Source: Hexactinellida sp. DTS-2022
Lineage: Eukaryota; Porifera; Hexactinellida
Direction of reading: 5' to 3'
Length of the DNA stretch: 64,000 nucleotides
NCBI GenBank assembly: GCA_028753945.1
Contig: JAPNXP010000009.1
Span: 6,557,540-6,621,539 of the forward strand
How positions within the stretch are numbered: the stretch's first letter is position 1; the number at the start of each line of letters is the position of its first letter. The position numbers and the translations under genes were made by a program. The notes beneath the pieces are model-generated. The model did no database searches. It saw only the letters and a list, made by a program, of their open reading frames with translations, and was not told the DNA's origin. This document shows positions 49,560 to 62,400 of this stretch, one piece after another.

Positions 49560-50180
49560 ATGGTAACTCGATCACTTGTCTTCTCGGAGAAATCCTATTC
49601 GCCCTTTTGCGACTACTTTGGTCTCGCTTCTGTTATCCAGATAATTAAATCCCCGCCTTCCCCCACTATTTCAGATACTGCATCCGAAGCTAACTCGCAC
49701 ACAACTGACTCAGATAGAGATAGCGGATTTTCAGATTCGAGCTCTTGTCTCTGCTCTTCTCCAGAAAAGAAACTAGATTCAAAACTAAATCCTTTTGCCA
49801 CTCCCTTTTCCCCTTTGTCAACTTGCCACACTCACATAAACCCCCCTACATCTCCGTGTAACCTTGTAACTGAGACCCTTCCTACCGTTGGGAAATCTTT
49901 ATGTTTTGTAAATTCAGAGCTTCGCTTTAAATTGCGAGTTCAAAGGTGCAGAGCCGCCCAGAACAAAGATCGTTACAGGAAAGTGAAGTTCTGTGTGTTC
50001 TGTCGCAAGAGTGGACAAGCAGAACACATTCAGAATTCTCATATCCTCAAATTGGAAGACGGTCGCGTCTGCTGCCCCTACCTGCGCGCCTACGTCTGTC
50101 CCACGTGCGGGGCTTCTGGGGATGACGCGCACACAATTAAATACTGCCCTGCAACTCAGCCGAAAATAATTTTTACTTGA
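49560..50180 (+). CDS. nanos: Nanos translational repressor
   Basis: A 206-residue, single-exon Nanos protein. Nanos acts with Pumilio on target mRNA 3' UTRs and recruits the CCR4-NOT deadenylase to silence them in germline and stem cells. The C-terminal zinc domain fits the family spacing exactly: Cys145, Cys148, His161, Cys172 for the first knuckle and Cys180, Cys183, His191, Cys196 for the second, including [19 protein letters not shown]. Near the N-terminus, [13 protein letters not shown] (14-26) resembles the NOT1-interacting motif, although the Trp seen there in vertebrate Nanos is Cys17. The middle is Ser/Thr-rich and disordered ([12 protein letters not shown], 51-62). The start is the first ATG. 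Which Nanos paralogue it is cannot be said. Confidence 0.95.
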   Translation: MVTRSLVFSEKSYSPFCDYFGLASVIQIIKSPPSPTISDTASEANSHTTDSDRDSGFSDSSSCLCSSPEKKLDSKLNPFATPFSPLSTCHTHINPPTSPCNLVTETLPTVGKSLCFVNSELRFKLRVQRCRAAQNKDRYRKVKFCVFCRKSGQAEHIQNSHILKLEDGRVCCPYLRAYVCPTCGASGDDAHTIKYCPATQPKIIFT

Positions 50181-50346
50181 ATATACATTATTGTACTATA
50201 TTTTATTTTAGATTTGTATATTTCCACATGCATCCGCGCTGTAATACTATATTTATATATACTGTATAATATATAAGTTTATGTATATTATGTTAGCCTG
50301 TACACTACAATTCATTTATATATATATGCTACATTTGTACTTCTGC
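50181..50346 (+). promoter_or_regulatory. Probable nanos 3' UTR rich in TGTA motifs
   Basis: This stretch between the nanos stop and the poly(A) signal holds seven TGTA tetramers (50092+100 region at 50192, then 50215, 50240, 50263, 50282, 50299 and 50336), where about one would be expected for this base composition. Two extend to TGTATATT (50215-50222, 50282-50289), close to the PUF-protein consensus TGTANATA. The rest is AT-rich repeats such as TTATATATATAT. Regulation by Pumilio is inference. Confidence 0.4.
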
Positions 50347-50352
50347 AATAAA
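50347..50352 (+). terminator. Poly(A) signal for nanos
   Basis: Canonical AATAAA within CTGCAATAAACATTGTG, 167 nt after the nanos stop and 71 nt before the CFAP221 ATG. Its position is consistent with cleavage just upstream of the next gene. Confidence 0.55.
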
Positions 50353-50422
50353 CATTGTGAATATTATTTCAACCTAATTTTCGACTGCTTGGGATTCTTA
50401 ATAGTCTATTTCAAAGTAGATA

Positions 50423-52678
50423 ATGGCATCTCCAGAAAGGAAGAGTCAATCGAAATCACTGTATGGCCACCATTTCCCAGATTCTGAGTATAAAAACAAA
50501 TCCATTTGCGTGGAGCCAAGTCAGGTGTTATTTCGCAGTTATAGGATAGGCCAACCGGTCACTCAAACTCTGCGCATTGTAAACACCTCAGGCTCCGAAC
50601 AGCGCTTCCATATACTGCCTTTAGAGAGTGGGCAATTCTCACTGCACTATGAAAAGAAGCGGAAACTGTTGCCAGGCATGAATCAAATAGTCAAAATAAG
50701 CTTTGATCCTCAAAACTACTCAGCATGCTCGCAAACATTGCATATTCACTGTCCCAATGAACAAAACCTTTCTATCCCAATCGTTGCATGCCCAAGTCCC
50801 GAATTATCAGGATTCCCTAGCACTCTTCATTTTCCTAACACTTCCATTGGGACAAGTAACTTCTTACAGTTTACACTTTCTTCAAACATATTTATCCCTT
50901 TTCAATTCCTTTTCCAATTCAACCCACCAACAGATATATACTCTGTAATGCCTTCTAGCGGTAGTGTCCCCCCTGAAGGTAATGCACTCATTAGCGTCAC
51001 TTTCACGCCGAATCAGTTACGCACCACGACATCTAACCTTGAGTTAACTCTACCAGAGATTGACTCTGAACTCAGAATTTGCCCTTGCACAGGCTCATGT
51101 CTGCCGGAAAATATAAACCCCAACATCAAACATATCGGTAAATCCAAAATTTCAACTAAGTTATTACAAAAAGGAGGTGTTAAGTTAACAACTCGAAAAT
51201 TTGGTATAAACGCCAAGAAAAGCATTACAGTTCCATCTAAAACTATTTCAAAATCTATGGAAGCTTGTCACGTGTCACTTCGAGACCGAGAAAGGTATTT
51301 CTTGCATGAAGTGAGTCAGGAAAAGGATGAAGAAAAAATGAGTCAACTGAGGGGATCGACCATTCTTGGATTCCCTCAGCTTTCCCAATCGGATCTATCT
51401 CAATTAATCTCTCAAAGGGAGATACTAAATATGTCATCTCACTTTCAAAGATTGGATCTGACGGAAATAATGACGGATAAAATTGAACGAAACAAGGATC
51501 ATTTCCATGCAGAATCTCACCATATATTACCTTACAACAATTTGGCAGAAATTCCAAACTGGAGAAAAAAGAAAGAATCGTTTGGTCGATTTTCACAAGC
51601 TGCGAGAAGAGTAGTTATACAATTACGTGCAGGGCGCAGGCTGAAATGTATCCAGCAGTATTTTCAAGAACTGAACAAGGGCGAAGTTAAATCGAAACCT
51701 TTATCCTCAAACGACGCCCGTAAATTTATTCAGTTCAACGAGCCGATTCCATTCCTCTTTATCAATGAGGATACCCAAGAGGAAACGCCAGCATCCATGG
51801 ATCCTTTTGTACCATTAGAAATAAGTATGCCAGAAATTGAGTTTGAAGTAGAAGAGCCAACCTTTCCAACAGTCGATCCTGTTTACTATGAGCAGCAAAA
51901 CTACATGAAAACACCATTATCCTCTCACGATCCGTTCCTTCTAGTTTCGTTCGGTAAAAAGAAGAGAGAGGGGGCTAAACATGAGTACCTGGGTGTAGAG
52001 ACCCAAAAGCGAGAGGAAAAGTTATCTGCATTGCATGAAGAGATTCTTGAAACTATGACTCGACCTTTTCCTGAGCATCTAAAGAAAGGTCCCCCCGTGC
52101 CAAGAACTTCTATCGTCAAGCCTTTATATGAGGTACCAGTTTATTTACCACTTTGTCCAGTAACTGAAATTAATCCTGAATACCATCTGCTTCCATTTAA
52201 ACCTACACCGTTCGATCAGATCAGAACGGATCGAACTCCCGAACAGGAGGAGTATATCAAAATGCTAAAAAAGGAGTTGACGCCCGAAGTTGATACCATC
52301 TCAATACTCGAAGAGATTCAGCCATACCTTTCCCCAGATCTGATACCGTATTACCCAGAAGATCTTCCATTTTTTCTGCCTGAAAACCCAGCGCCCTATA
52401 TGAAAGCTCCACTTGAGGAATTTTCCTCTGAGGATCGTGAAAAATTAATAATGAAAGAGAATGTTCCCACTTTCGATATGGTATTTGAGAAGTATAAAAT
52501 GCCACCAGAAAGCGAGAGATATGTTCACCTGGATAGAGAAGCAGAGTTCAGAAAAATTAAAGACATTGAAAGCGAAAAAGATAAAAAATTGAAATCTAAA
52601 GTTGATGCGAGAATGAAGGTGGTCAAAGGTCTAATGCCTCAGGAGATGATAGAACAAGTTCCAGAATGGATGTGGTGA
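50423..52678 (+). CDS. CFAP221: Cilia- and flagella-associated protein 221 (PCDP1)
   Basis: A 751-residue, uninterrupted frame. CFAP221 is a calmodulin-binding component of the C1d projection of the axonemal central pair, needed for normal ciliary beating. Two tandem ASH/MSP-like immunoglobulin-fold segments are visible (about 29-122 and 129-226), with family landmarks RIVNTSGSEQRFHILP, LLPGMNQIVKISFDPQ, SIPIVACP and MPSSGSVPPEGNALISVTFTP. A basic helix FGRFSQAARRVVIQLRAGRR (387-406) matches the conserved calmodulin-binding, IQ-like region. The C-terminal third is proline- and acid-rich, ending in a charged helix (DIESEKDKKLKSKVDARMK). It is shorter than the human protein (about 840). The start at 50423 is the first ATG; a longer overlapping frame upstream is out of register. 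Confidence 0.9.
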   Translation: MASPERKSQSKSLYGHHFPDSEYKNKSICVEPSQVLFRSYRIGQPVTQTLRIVNTSGSEQRFHILPLESGQFSLHYEKKRKLLPGMNQIVKISFDPQNYSACSQTLHIHCPNEQNLSIPIVACPSPELSGFPSTLHFPNTSIGTSNFLQFTLSSNIFIPFQFLFQFNPPTDIYSVMPSSGSVPPEGNALISVTFTPNQLRTTTSNLELTLPEIDSELRICPCTGSCLPENINPNIKHIGKSKISTKLLQKGGVKLTTRKFGINAKKSITVPSKTISKSMEACHVSLRDRERYFLHEVSQEKDEEKMSQLRGSTILGFPQLSQSDLSQLISQREILNMSSHFQRLDLTEIMTDKIERNKDHFHAESHHILPYNNLAEIPNWRKKKESFGRFSQAARRVVIQLRAGRRLKCIQQYFQELNKGEVKSKPLSSNDARKFIQFNEPIPFLFINEDTQEETPASMDPFVPLEISMPEIEFEVEEPTFPTVDPVYYEQQNYMKTPLSSHDPFLLVSFGKKKREGAKHEYLGVETQKREEKLSALHEEILETMTRPFPEHLKKGPPVPRTSIVKPLYEVPVYLPLCPVTEINPEYHLLPFKPTPFDQIRTDRTPEQEEYIKMLKKELTPEVDTISILEEIQPYLSPDLIPYYPEDLPFFLPENPAPYMKAPLEEFSSEDREKLIMKENVPTFDMVFEKYKMPPESERYVHLDREAEFRKIKDIESEKDKKLKSKVDARMKVVKGLMPQEMIEQVPEWMW

Positions 52679-52745
52679 ATATTGATTCGTTTGGTTACTC
52701 TGGACATTCCCACTTTCCTTACATCATGTTGTATACAATTTACCA

Positions 52746-52751
52746 AATAAA
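52746..52751 (+). terminator. Poly(A) signal for CFAP221
   Basis: Canonical AATAAA in TACCAAATAAAAATATATTC, 68 nt beyond the CFAP221 stop. It is the last gene signal before the repeat-derived flank. Confidence 0.6.
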
Positions 52752-52980
52752 AATATATTCTCATATGTTAGGTACATAGTATAAAGCAAATTAATTAATC
52801 ACACAATAGTTTGAAGTATATTATTAAAGTTTATCAGACTTACTGGTGTTAACTTAATTTGTAATATTCTAAGGGTTACTTTTGGGCTATTCAAATGTTA
52901 CTTAACGCAATCTCCCTGATGTATAGCCACCTTCCATGATAATGACAAGTATTTATGACCATTTTGTGCTGTTTTTACGA
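52752..52980. other. AT-rich spacer beyond CFAP221
   Basis: No gene recognised. The right part (CCATGATAATGACAAGTATT at about 52937) weakly resembles CCATAAGAAGATAGATTTTA of the 212-bp satellite and may be a third, more decayed monomer. Confidence 0.4.
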
Positions 52981-53400
52981 AAATTGTTTCCCTGACAAAT
53001 ATTAAATTGGACAATTAGATCAAATCAAAACTCCCGGCTTATAACCCTGATCCATTGAAGACAATTAAAAAACCGTACAAATTCAAATAGCATTGCTTTA
53101 CGCCGGAAATTCGAATATAATCCATTAAAAAGATTGATTTTAGCATTCATGAAATGGGCCATTTGGAATGCGATTTTGTTATCAAAAAAAATAATCTCGA
53201 CTTAGAATTGGCTAATCTTTACACCAGATTACCCAGAACTCACTTTGAATGGCGAGAGGTTTCACTTAGGATCCATACATTCACACTTTAATTGCACTTC
53301 TTTTTATTTAAACCTAATCCATACTAGAAAGTTAGTAAAGTGATGATTTCCAGTAGCACCGATGATCCCTTTATAAGACGATTTTGTTACTAATAAACAA
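52981..53400 (+). repeat. Two decayed monomers at the edge of the 212-bp satellite
   Basis: About 52981-53191 and 53192-53400 align over their length with the 212-bp monomer, with many differences. Matches include CCATTAAAAAGATTGATTTTA for CCATAAGAAGATAGATTTTA, GGGCCATTTGGAATGCGATT for GTACATTTGGAAGGTGACTG, and ACACCAGATTACCCAGAACT for TCACCAGACATCCCAAACAT. The second ends with AATAAACAA, identical to the array. Such degraded edge units are typical of satellite borders. Confidence 0.7.
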
Positions 53401-56400
53401 TCCAGGTCACTTTAAAAAGAGATTTACTTTTCACCAGACATCCCAAACATCACATAAAGATAGCCAGTCCTTTCACTATACCTCATAAAAGACAATTAAT
53501 AAGAAGAATTCTATCACTCCCTTCGTTCCCAGCCAATTTTTAACCATAAGAAGATAGATTTTAAGAATGCTATAAAAGTACATTTGGAAGGTGACTGTTT
53601 GACAATAAACAATCCAGGTCACTTTAAAAAGAGATTTACTTTTCACCAGACATCCCAAACATCACATAAAGATAGCCAGTCCTTTCACTATACCTCATAA
53701 AAGACAATTAATAAGAAGAATTCTATCACTCCCTTCGTTCCCAGCCAATTTTTAACCATAAGAAGATAGATTTTAAGAATGCTATAAAAGTACATTTGGA
53801 AGGTGACTGTTTGACAATAAACAATCCAGGTCACTTTAAAAAGAGATTTACTTTTCACCAGACATCCCAAACATCACATAAAGATAGCCAGTCCTTTCAC
53901 TATACCTCATAAAAGACAATTAATAAGAAGAATTCTATCACTCCCTTCGTTCCCAGCCAATTTTTAACCATAAGAAGATAGATTTTAAGAATGCTATAAA
54001 AGTACATTTGGAAGGTGACTGTTTGACAATAAACAATCCAGGTCACTTTAAAAAGAGATTTACTTTTCACCAGACATCCCAAACATCACATAAAGATAGC
54101 CAGTCCTTTCACTATACCTCATAAAAGACAATTAATAAGAAGAATTCTATCACTCCCTTCGTTCCCAGCCAATTTTTAACCATAAGAAGATAGATTTTAA
54201 GAATGCTATAAAAGTACATTTGGAAGGTGACTGTTTGACAATAAACAATCCAGGTCACTTTAAAAAGAGATTTACTTTTCACCAGACATCCCAAACATCA
54301 CATAAAGATAGCCAGTCCTTTCACTATACCTCATAAAAGACAATTAATAAGAAGAATTCTATCACTCCCTTCGTTCCCAGCCAATTTTTAACCATAAGAA
54401 GATAGATTTTAAGAATGCTATAAAAGTACATTTGGAAGGTGACTGTTTGACAATAAACAATCCAGGTCACTTTAAAAAGAGATTTACTTTTCACCAGACA
54501 TCCCAAACATCACATAAAGATAGCCAGTCCTTTCACTATACCTCATAAAAGACAATTAATAAGAAGAATTCTATCACTCCCTTCGTTCCCAGCCAATTTT
54601 TAACCATAAGAAGATAGATTTTAAGAATGCTATAAAAGTACATTTGGAAGGTGACTGTTTGACAATAAACAATCCAGGTCACTTTAAAAAGAGATTTACT
54701 TTTCACCAGACATCCCAAACATCACATAAAGATAGCCAGTCCTTTCACTATACCTCATAAAAGACAATTAATAAGAAGAATTCTATCACTCCCTTCGTTC
54801 CCAGCCAATTTTTAACCATAAGAAGATAGATTTTAAGAATGCTATAAAAGTACATTTGGAAGGTGACTGTTTGACAATAAACAATCCAGGTCACTTTAAA
54901 AAGAGATTTACTTTTCACCAGACATCCCAAACATCACATAAAGATAGCCAGTCCTTTCACTATACCTCATAAAAGACAATTAATAAGAAGAATTCTATCA
55001 CTCCCTTCGTTCCCAGCCAATTTTTAACCATAAGAAGATAGATTTTAAGAATGCTATAAAAGTACATTTGGAAGGTGACTGTTTGACAATAAACAATCCA
55101 GGTCACTTTAAAAAGAGATTTACTTTTCACCAGACATCCCAAACATCACATAAAGATAGCCAGTCCTTTCACTATACCTCATAAAAGACAATTAATAAGA
55201 AGAATTCTATCACTCCCTTCGTTCCCAGCCAATTTTTAACCATAAGAAGATAGATTTTAAGAATGCTATAAAAGTACATTTGGAAGGTGACTGTTTGACA
55301 ATAAACAATCCAGGTCACTTTAAAAAGAGATTTACTTTTCACCAGACATCCCAAACATCACATAAAGATAGCCAGTCCTTTCACTATACCTCATAAAAGA
55401 CAATTAATAAGAAGAATTCTATCACTCCCTTCGTTCCCAGCCAATTTTTAACCATAAGAAGATAGATTTTAAGAATGCTATAAAAGTACATTTGGAAGGT
55501 GACTGTTTGACAATAAACAATCCAGGTCACTTTAAAAAGAGATTTACTTTTCACCAGACATCCCAAACATCACATAAAGATAGCCAGTCCTTTCACTATA
55601 CCTCATAAAAGACAATTAATAAGAAGAATTCTATCACTCCCTTCGTTCCCAGCCAATTTTTAACCATAAGAAGATAGATTTTAAGAATGCTATAAAAGTA
55701 CATTTGGAAGGTGACTGTTTGACAATAAACAATCCAGGTCACTTTAAAAAGAGATTTACTTTTCACCAGACATCCCAAACATCACATAAAGATAGCCAGT
55801 CCTTTCACTATACCTCATAAAAGACAATTAATAAGAAGAATTCTATCACTCCCTTCGTTCCCAGCCAATTTTTAACCATAAGAAGATAGATTTTAAGAAT
55901 GCTATAAAAGTACATTTGGAAGGTGACTGTTTGACAATAAACAATCCAGGTCACTTTAAAAAGAGATTTACTTTTCACCAGACATCCCAAACATCACATA
56001 AAGATAGCCAGTCCTTTCACTATACCTCATAAAAGACAATTAATAAGAAGAATTCTATCACTCCCTTCGTTCCCAGCCAATTTTTAACCATAAGAAGATA
56101 GATTTTAAGAATGCTATAAAAGTACATTTGGAAGGTGACTGTTTGACAATAAACAATCCAGGTCACTTTAAAAAGAGATTTACTTTTCACCAGACATCCC
56201 AAACATCACATAAAGATAGCCAGTCCTTTCACTATACCTCATAAAAGACAATTAATAAGAAGAATTCTATCACTCCCTTCGTTCCCAGCCAATTTTTAAC
56301 CATAAGAAGATAGATTTTAAGAATGCTATAAAAGTACATTTGGAAGGTGACTGTTTGACAATAAACAATCCAGGTCACTTTAAAAAGAGATTTACTTTTC

Positions 56401-59400
56401 ACCAGACATCCCAAACATCACATAAAGATAGCCAGTCCTTTCACTATACCTCATAAAAGACAATTAATAAGAAGAATTCTATCACTCCCTTCGTTCCCAG
56501 CCAATTTTTAACCATAAGAAGATAGATTTTAAGAATGCTATAAAAGTACATTTGGAAGGTGACTGTTTGACAATAAACAATCCAGGTCACTTTAAAAAGA
56601 GATTTACTTTTCACCAGACATCCCAAACATCACATAAAGATAGCCAGTCCTTTCACTATACCTCATAAAAGACAATTAATAAGAAGAATTCTATCACTCC
56701 CTTCGTTCCCAGCCAATTTTTAACCATAAGAAGATAGATTTTAAGAATGCTATAAAAGTACATTTGGAAGGTGACTGTTTGACAATAAACAATCCAGGTC
56801 ACTTTAAAAAGAGATTTACTTTTCACCAGACATCCCAAACATCACATAAAGATAGCCAGTCCTTTCACTATACCTCATAAAAGACAATTAATAAGAAGAA
56901 TTCTATCACTCCCTTCGTTCCCAGCCAATTTTTAACCATAAGAAGATAGATTTTAAGAATGCTATAAAAGTACATTTGGAAGGTGACTGTTTGACAATAA
57001 ACAATCCAGGTCACTTTAAAAAGAGATTTACTTTTCACCAGACATCCCAAACATCACATAAAGATAGCCAGTCCTTTCACTATACCTCATAAAAGACAAT
57101 TAATAAGAAGAATTCTATCACTCCCTTCGTTCCCAGCCAATTTTTAACCATAAGAAGATAGATTTTAAGAATGCTATAAAAGTACATTTGGAAGGTGACT
57201 GTTTGACAATAAACAATCCAGGTCACTTTAAAAAGAGATTTACTTTTCACCAGACATCCCAAACATCACATAAAGATAGCCAGTCCTTTCACTATACCTC
57301 ATAAAAGACAATTAATAAGAAGAATTCTATCACTCCCTTCGTTCCCAGCCAATTTTTAACCATAAGAAGATAGATTTTAAGAATGCTATAAAAGTACATT
57401 TGGAAGGTGACTGTTTGACAATAAACAATCCAGGTCACTTTAAAAAGAGATTTACTTTTCACCAGACATCCCAAACATCACATAAAGATAGCCAGTCCTT
57501 TCACTATACCTCATAAAAGACAATTAATAAGAAGAATTCTATCACTCCCTTCGTTCCCAGCCAATTTTTAACCATAAGAAGATAGATTTTAAGAATGCTA
57601 TAAAAGTACATTTGGAAGGTGACTGTTTGACAATAAACAATCCAGGTCACTTTAAAAAGAGATTTACTTTTCACCAGACATCCCAAACATCACATAAAGA
57701 TAGCCAGTCCTTTCACTATACCTCATAAAAGACAATTAATAAGAAGAATTCTATCACTCCCTTCGTTCCCAGCCAATTTTTAACCATAAGAAGATAGATT
57801 TTAAGAATGCTATAAAAGTACATTTGGAAGGTGACTGTTTGACAATAAACAATCCAGGTCACTTTAAAAAGAGATTTACTTTTCACCAGACATCCCAAAC
57901 ATCACATAAAGATAGCCAGTCCTTTCACTATACCTCATAAAAGACAATTAATAAGAAGAATTCTATCACTCCCTTCGTTCCCAGCCAATTTTTAACCATA
58001 AGAAGATAGATTTTAAGAATGCTATAAAAGTACATTTGGAAGGTGACTGTTTGACAATAAACAATCCAGGTCACTTTAAAAAGAGATTTACTTTTCACCA
58101 GACATCCCAAACATCACATAAAGATAGCCAGTCCTTTCACTATACCTCATAAAAGACAATTAATAAGAAGAATTCTATCACTCCCTTCGTTCCCAGCCAA
58201 TTTTTAACCATAAGAAGATAGATTTTAAGAATGCTATAAAAGTACATTTGGAAGGTGACTGTTTGACAATAAACAATCCAGGTCACTTTAAAAAGAGATT
58301 TACTTTTCACCAGACATCCCAAACATCACATAAAGATAGCCAGTCCTTTCACTATACCTCATAAAAGACAATTAATAAGAAGAATTCTATCACTCCCTTC
58401 GTTCCCAGCCAATTTTTAACCATAAGAAGATAGATTTTAAGAATGCTATAAAAGTACATTTGGAAGGTGACTGTTTGACAATAAACAATCCAGGTCACTT
58501 TAAAAAGAGATTTACTTTTCACCAGACATCCCAAACATCACATAAAGATAGCCAGTCCTTTCACTATACCTCATAAAAGACAATTAATAAGAAGAATTCT
58601 ATCACTCCCTTCGTTCCCAGCCAATTTTTAACCATAAGAAGATAGATTTTAAGAATGCTATAAAAGTACATTTGGAAGGTGACTGTTTGACAATAAACAA
58701 TCCAGGTCACTTTAAAAAGAGATTTACTTTTCACCAGACATCCCAAACATCACATAAAGATAGCCAGTCCTTTCACTATACCTCATAAAAGACAATTAAT
58801 AAGAAGAATTCTATCACTCCCTTCGTTCCCAGCCAATTTTTAACCATAAGAAGATAGATTTTAAGAATGCTATAAAAGTACATTTGGAAGGTGACTGTTT
58901 GACAATAAACAATCCAGGTCACTTTAAAAAGAGATTTACTTTTCACCAGACATCCCAAACATCACATAAAGATAGCCAGTCCTTTCACTATACCTCATAA
59001 AAGACAATTAATAAGAAGAATTCTATCACTCCCTTCGTTCCCAGCCAATTTTTAACCATAAGAAGATAGATTTTAAGAATGCTATAAAAGTACATTTGGA
59101 AGGTGACTGTTTGACAATAAACAATCCAGGTCACTTTAAAAAGAGATTTACTTTTCACCAGACATCCCAAACATCACATAAAGATAGCCAGTCCTTTCAC
59201 TATACCTCATAAAAGACAATTAATAAGAAGAATTCTATCACTCCCTTCGTTCCCAGCCAATTTTTAACCATAAGAAGATAGATTTTAAGAATGCTATAAA
59301 AGTACATTTGGAAGGTGACTGTTTGACAATAAACAATCCAGGTCACTTTAAAAAGAGATTTACTTTTCACCAGACATCCCAAACATCACATAAAGATAGC

Positions 59401-62400
59401 CAGTCCTTTCACTATACCTCATAAAAGACAATTAATAAGAAGAATTCTATCACTCCCTTCGTTCCCAGCCAATTTTTAACCATAAGAAGATAGATTTTAA
59501 GAATGCTATAAAAGTACATTTGGAAGGTGACTGTTTGACAATAAACAATCCAGGTCACTTTAAAAAGAGATTTACTTTTCACCAGACATCCCAAACATCA
59601 CATAAAGATAGCCAGTCCTTTCACTATACCTCATAAAAGACAATTAATAAGAAGAATTCTATCACTCCCTTCGTTCCCAGCCAATTTTTAACCATAAGAA
59701 GATAGATTTTAAGAATGCTATAAAAGTACATTTGGAAGGTGACTGTTTGACAATAAACAATCCAGGTCACTTTAAAAAGAGATTTACTTTTCACCAGACA
59801 TCCCAAACATCACATAAAGATAGCCAGTCCTTTCACTATACCTCATAAAAGACAATTAATAAGAAGAATTCTATCACTCCCTTCGTTCCCAGCCAATTTT
59901 TAACCATAAGAAGATAGATTTTAAGAATGCTATAAAAGTACATTTGGAAGGTGACTGTTTGACAATAAACAATCCAGGTCACTTTAAAAAGAGATTTACT
60001 TTTCACCAGACATCCCAAACATCACATAAAGATAGCCAGTCCTTTCACTATACCTCATAAAAGACAATTAATAAGAAGAATTCTATCACTCCCTTCGTTC
60101 CCAGCCAATTTTTAACCATAAGAAGATAGATTTTAAGAATGCTATAAAAGTACATTTGGAAGGTGACTGTTTGACAATAAACAATCCAGGTCACTTTAAA
60201 AAGAGATTTACTTTTCACCAGACATCCCAAACATCACATAAAGATAGCCAGTCCTTTCACTATACCTCATAAAAGACAATTAATAAGAAGAATTCTATCA
60301 CTCCCTTCGTTCCCAGCCAATTTTTAACCATAAGAAGATAGATTTTAAGAATGCTATAAAAGTACATTTGGAAGGTGACTGTTTGACAATAAACAATCCA
60401 GGTCACTTTAAAAAGAGATTTACTTTTCACCAGACATCCCAAACATCACATAAAGATAGCCAGTCCTTTCACTATACCTCATAAAAGACAATTAATAAGA
60501 AGAATTCTATCACTCCCTTCGTTCCCAGCCAATTTTTAACCATAAGAAGATAGATTTTAAGAATGCTATAAAAGTACATTTGGAAGGTGACTGTTTGACA
60601 ATAAACAATCCAGGTCACTTTAAAAAGAGATTTACTTTTCACCAGACATCCCAAACATCACATAAAGATAGCCAGTCCTTTCACTATACCTCATAAAAGA
60701 CAATTAATAAGAAGAATTCTATCACTCCCTTCGTTCCCAGCCAATTTTTAACCATAAGAAGATAGATTTTAAGAATGCTATAAAAGTACATTTGGAAGGT
60801 GACTGTTTGACAATAAACAATCCAGGTCACTTTAAAAAGAGATTTACTTTTCACCAGACATCCCAAACATCACATAAAGATAGCCAGTCCTTTCACTATA
60901 CCTCATAAAAGACAATTAATAAGAAGAATTCTATCACTCCCTTCGTTCCCAGCCAATTTTTAACCATAAGAAGATAGATTTTAAGAATGCTATAAAAGTA
61001 CATTTGGAAGGTGACTGTTTGACAATAAACAATCCAGGTCACTTTAAAAAGAGATTTACTTTTCACCAGACATCCCAAACATCACATAAAGATAGCCAGT
61101 CCTTTCACTATACCTCATAAAAGACAATTAATAAGAAGAATTCTATCACTCCCTTCGTTCCCAGCCAATTTTTAACCATAAGAAGATAGATTTTAAGAAT
61201 GCTATAAAAGTACATTTGGAAGGTGACTGTTTGACAATAAACAATCCAGGTCACTTTAAAAAGAGATTTACTTTTCACCAGACATCCCAAACATCACATA
61301 AAGATAGCCAGTCCTTTCACTATACCTCATAAAAGACAATTAATAAGAAGAATTCTATCACTCCCTTCGTTCCCAGCCAATTTTTAACCATAAGAAGATA
61401 GATTTTAAGAATGCTATAAAAGTACATTTGGAAGGTGACTGTTTGACAATAAACAATCCAGGTCACTTTAAAAAGAGATTTACTTTTCACCAGACATCCC
61501 AAACATCACATAAAGATAGCCAGTCCTTTCACTATACCTCATAAAAGACAATTAATAAGAAGAATTCTATCACTCCCTTCGTTCCCAGCCAATTTTTAAC
61601 CATAAGAAGATAGATTTTAAGAATGCTATAAAAGTACATTTGGAAGGTGACTGTTTGACAATAAACAATCCAGGTCACTTTAAAAAGAGATTTACTTTTC
61701 ACCAGACATCCCAAACATCACATAAAGATAGCCAGTCCTTTCACTATACCTCATAAAAGACAATTAATAAGAAGAATTCTATCACTCCCTTCGTTCCCAG
61801 CCAATTTTTAACCATAAGAAGATAGATTTTAAGAATGCTATAAAAGTACATTTGGAAGGTGACTGTTTGACAATAAACAATCCAGGTCACTTTAAAAAGA
61901 GATTTACTTTTCACCAGACATCCCAAACATCACATAAAGATAGCCAGTCCTTTCACTATACCTCATAAAAGACAATTAATAAGAAGAATTCTATCACTCC
62001 CTTCGTTCCCAGCCAATTTTTAACCATAAGAAGATAGATTTTAAGAATGCTATAAAAGTACATTTGGAAGGTGACTGTTTGACAATAAACAATCCAGGTC
62101 ACTTTAAAAAGAGATTTACTTTTCACCAGACATCCCAAACATCACATAAAGATAGCCAGTCCTTTCACTATACCTCATAAAAGACAATTAATAAGAAGAA
62201 TTCTATCACTCCCTTCGTTCCCAGCCAATTTTTAACCATAAGAAGATAGATTTTAAGAATGCTATAAAAGTACATTTGGAAGGTGACTGTTTGACAATAA
62301 ACAATCCAGGTCACTTTAAAAAGAGATTTACTTTTCACCAGACATCCCAAACATCACATAAAGATAGCCAGTCCTTTCACTATACCTCATAAAAGACAAT

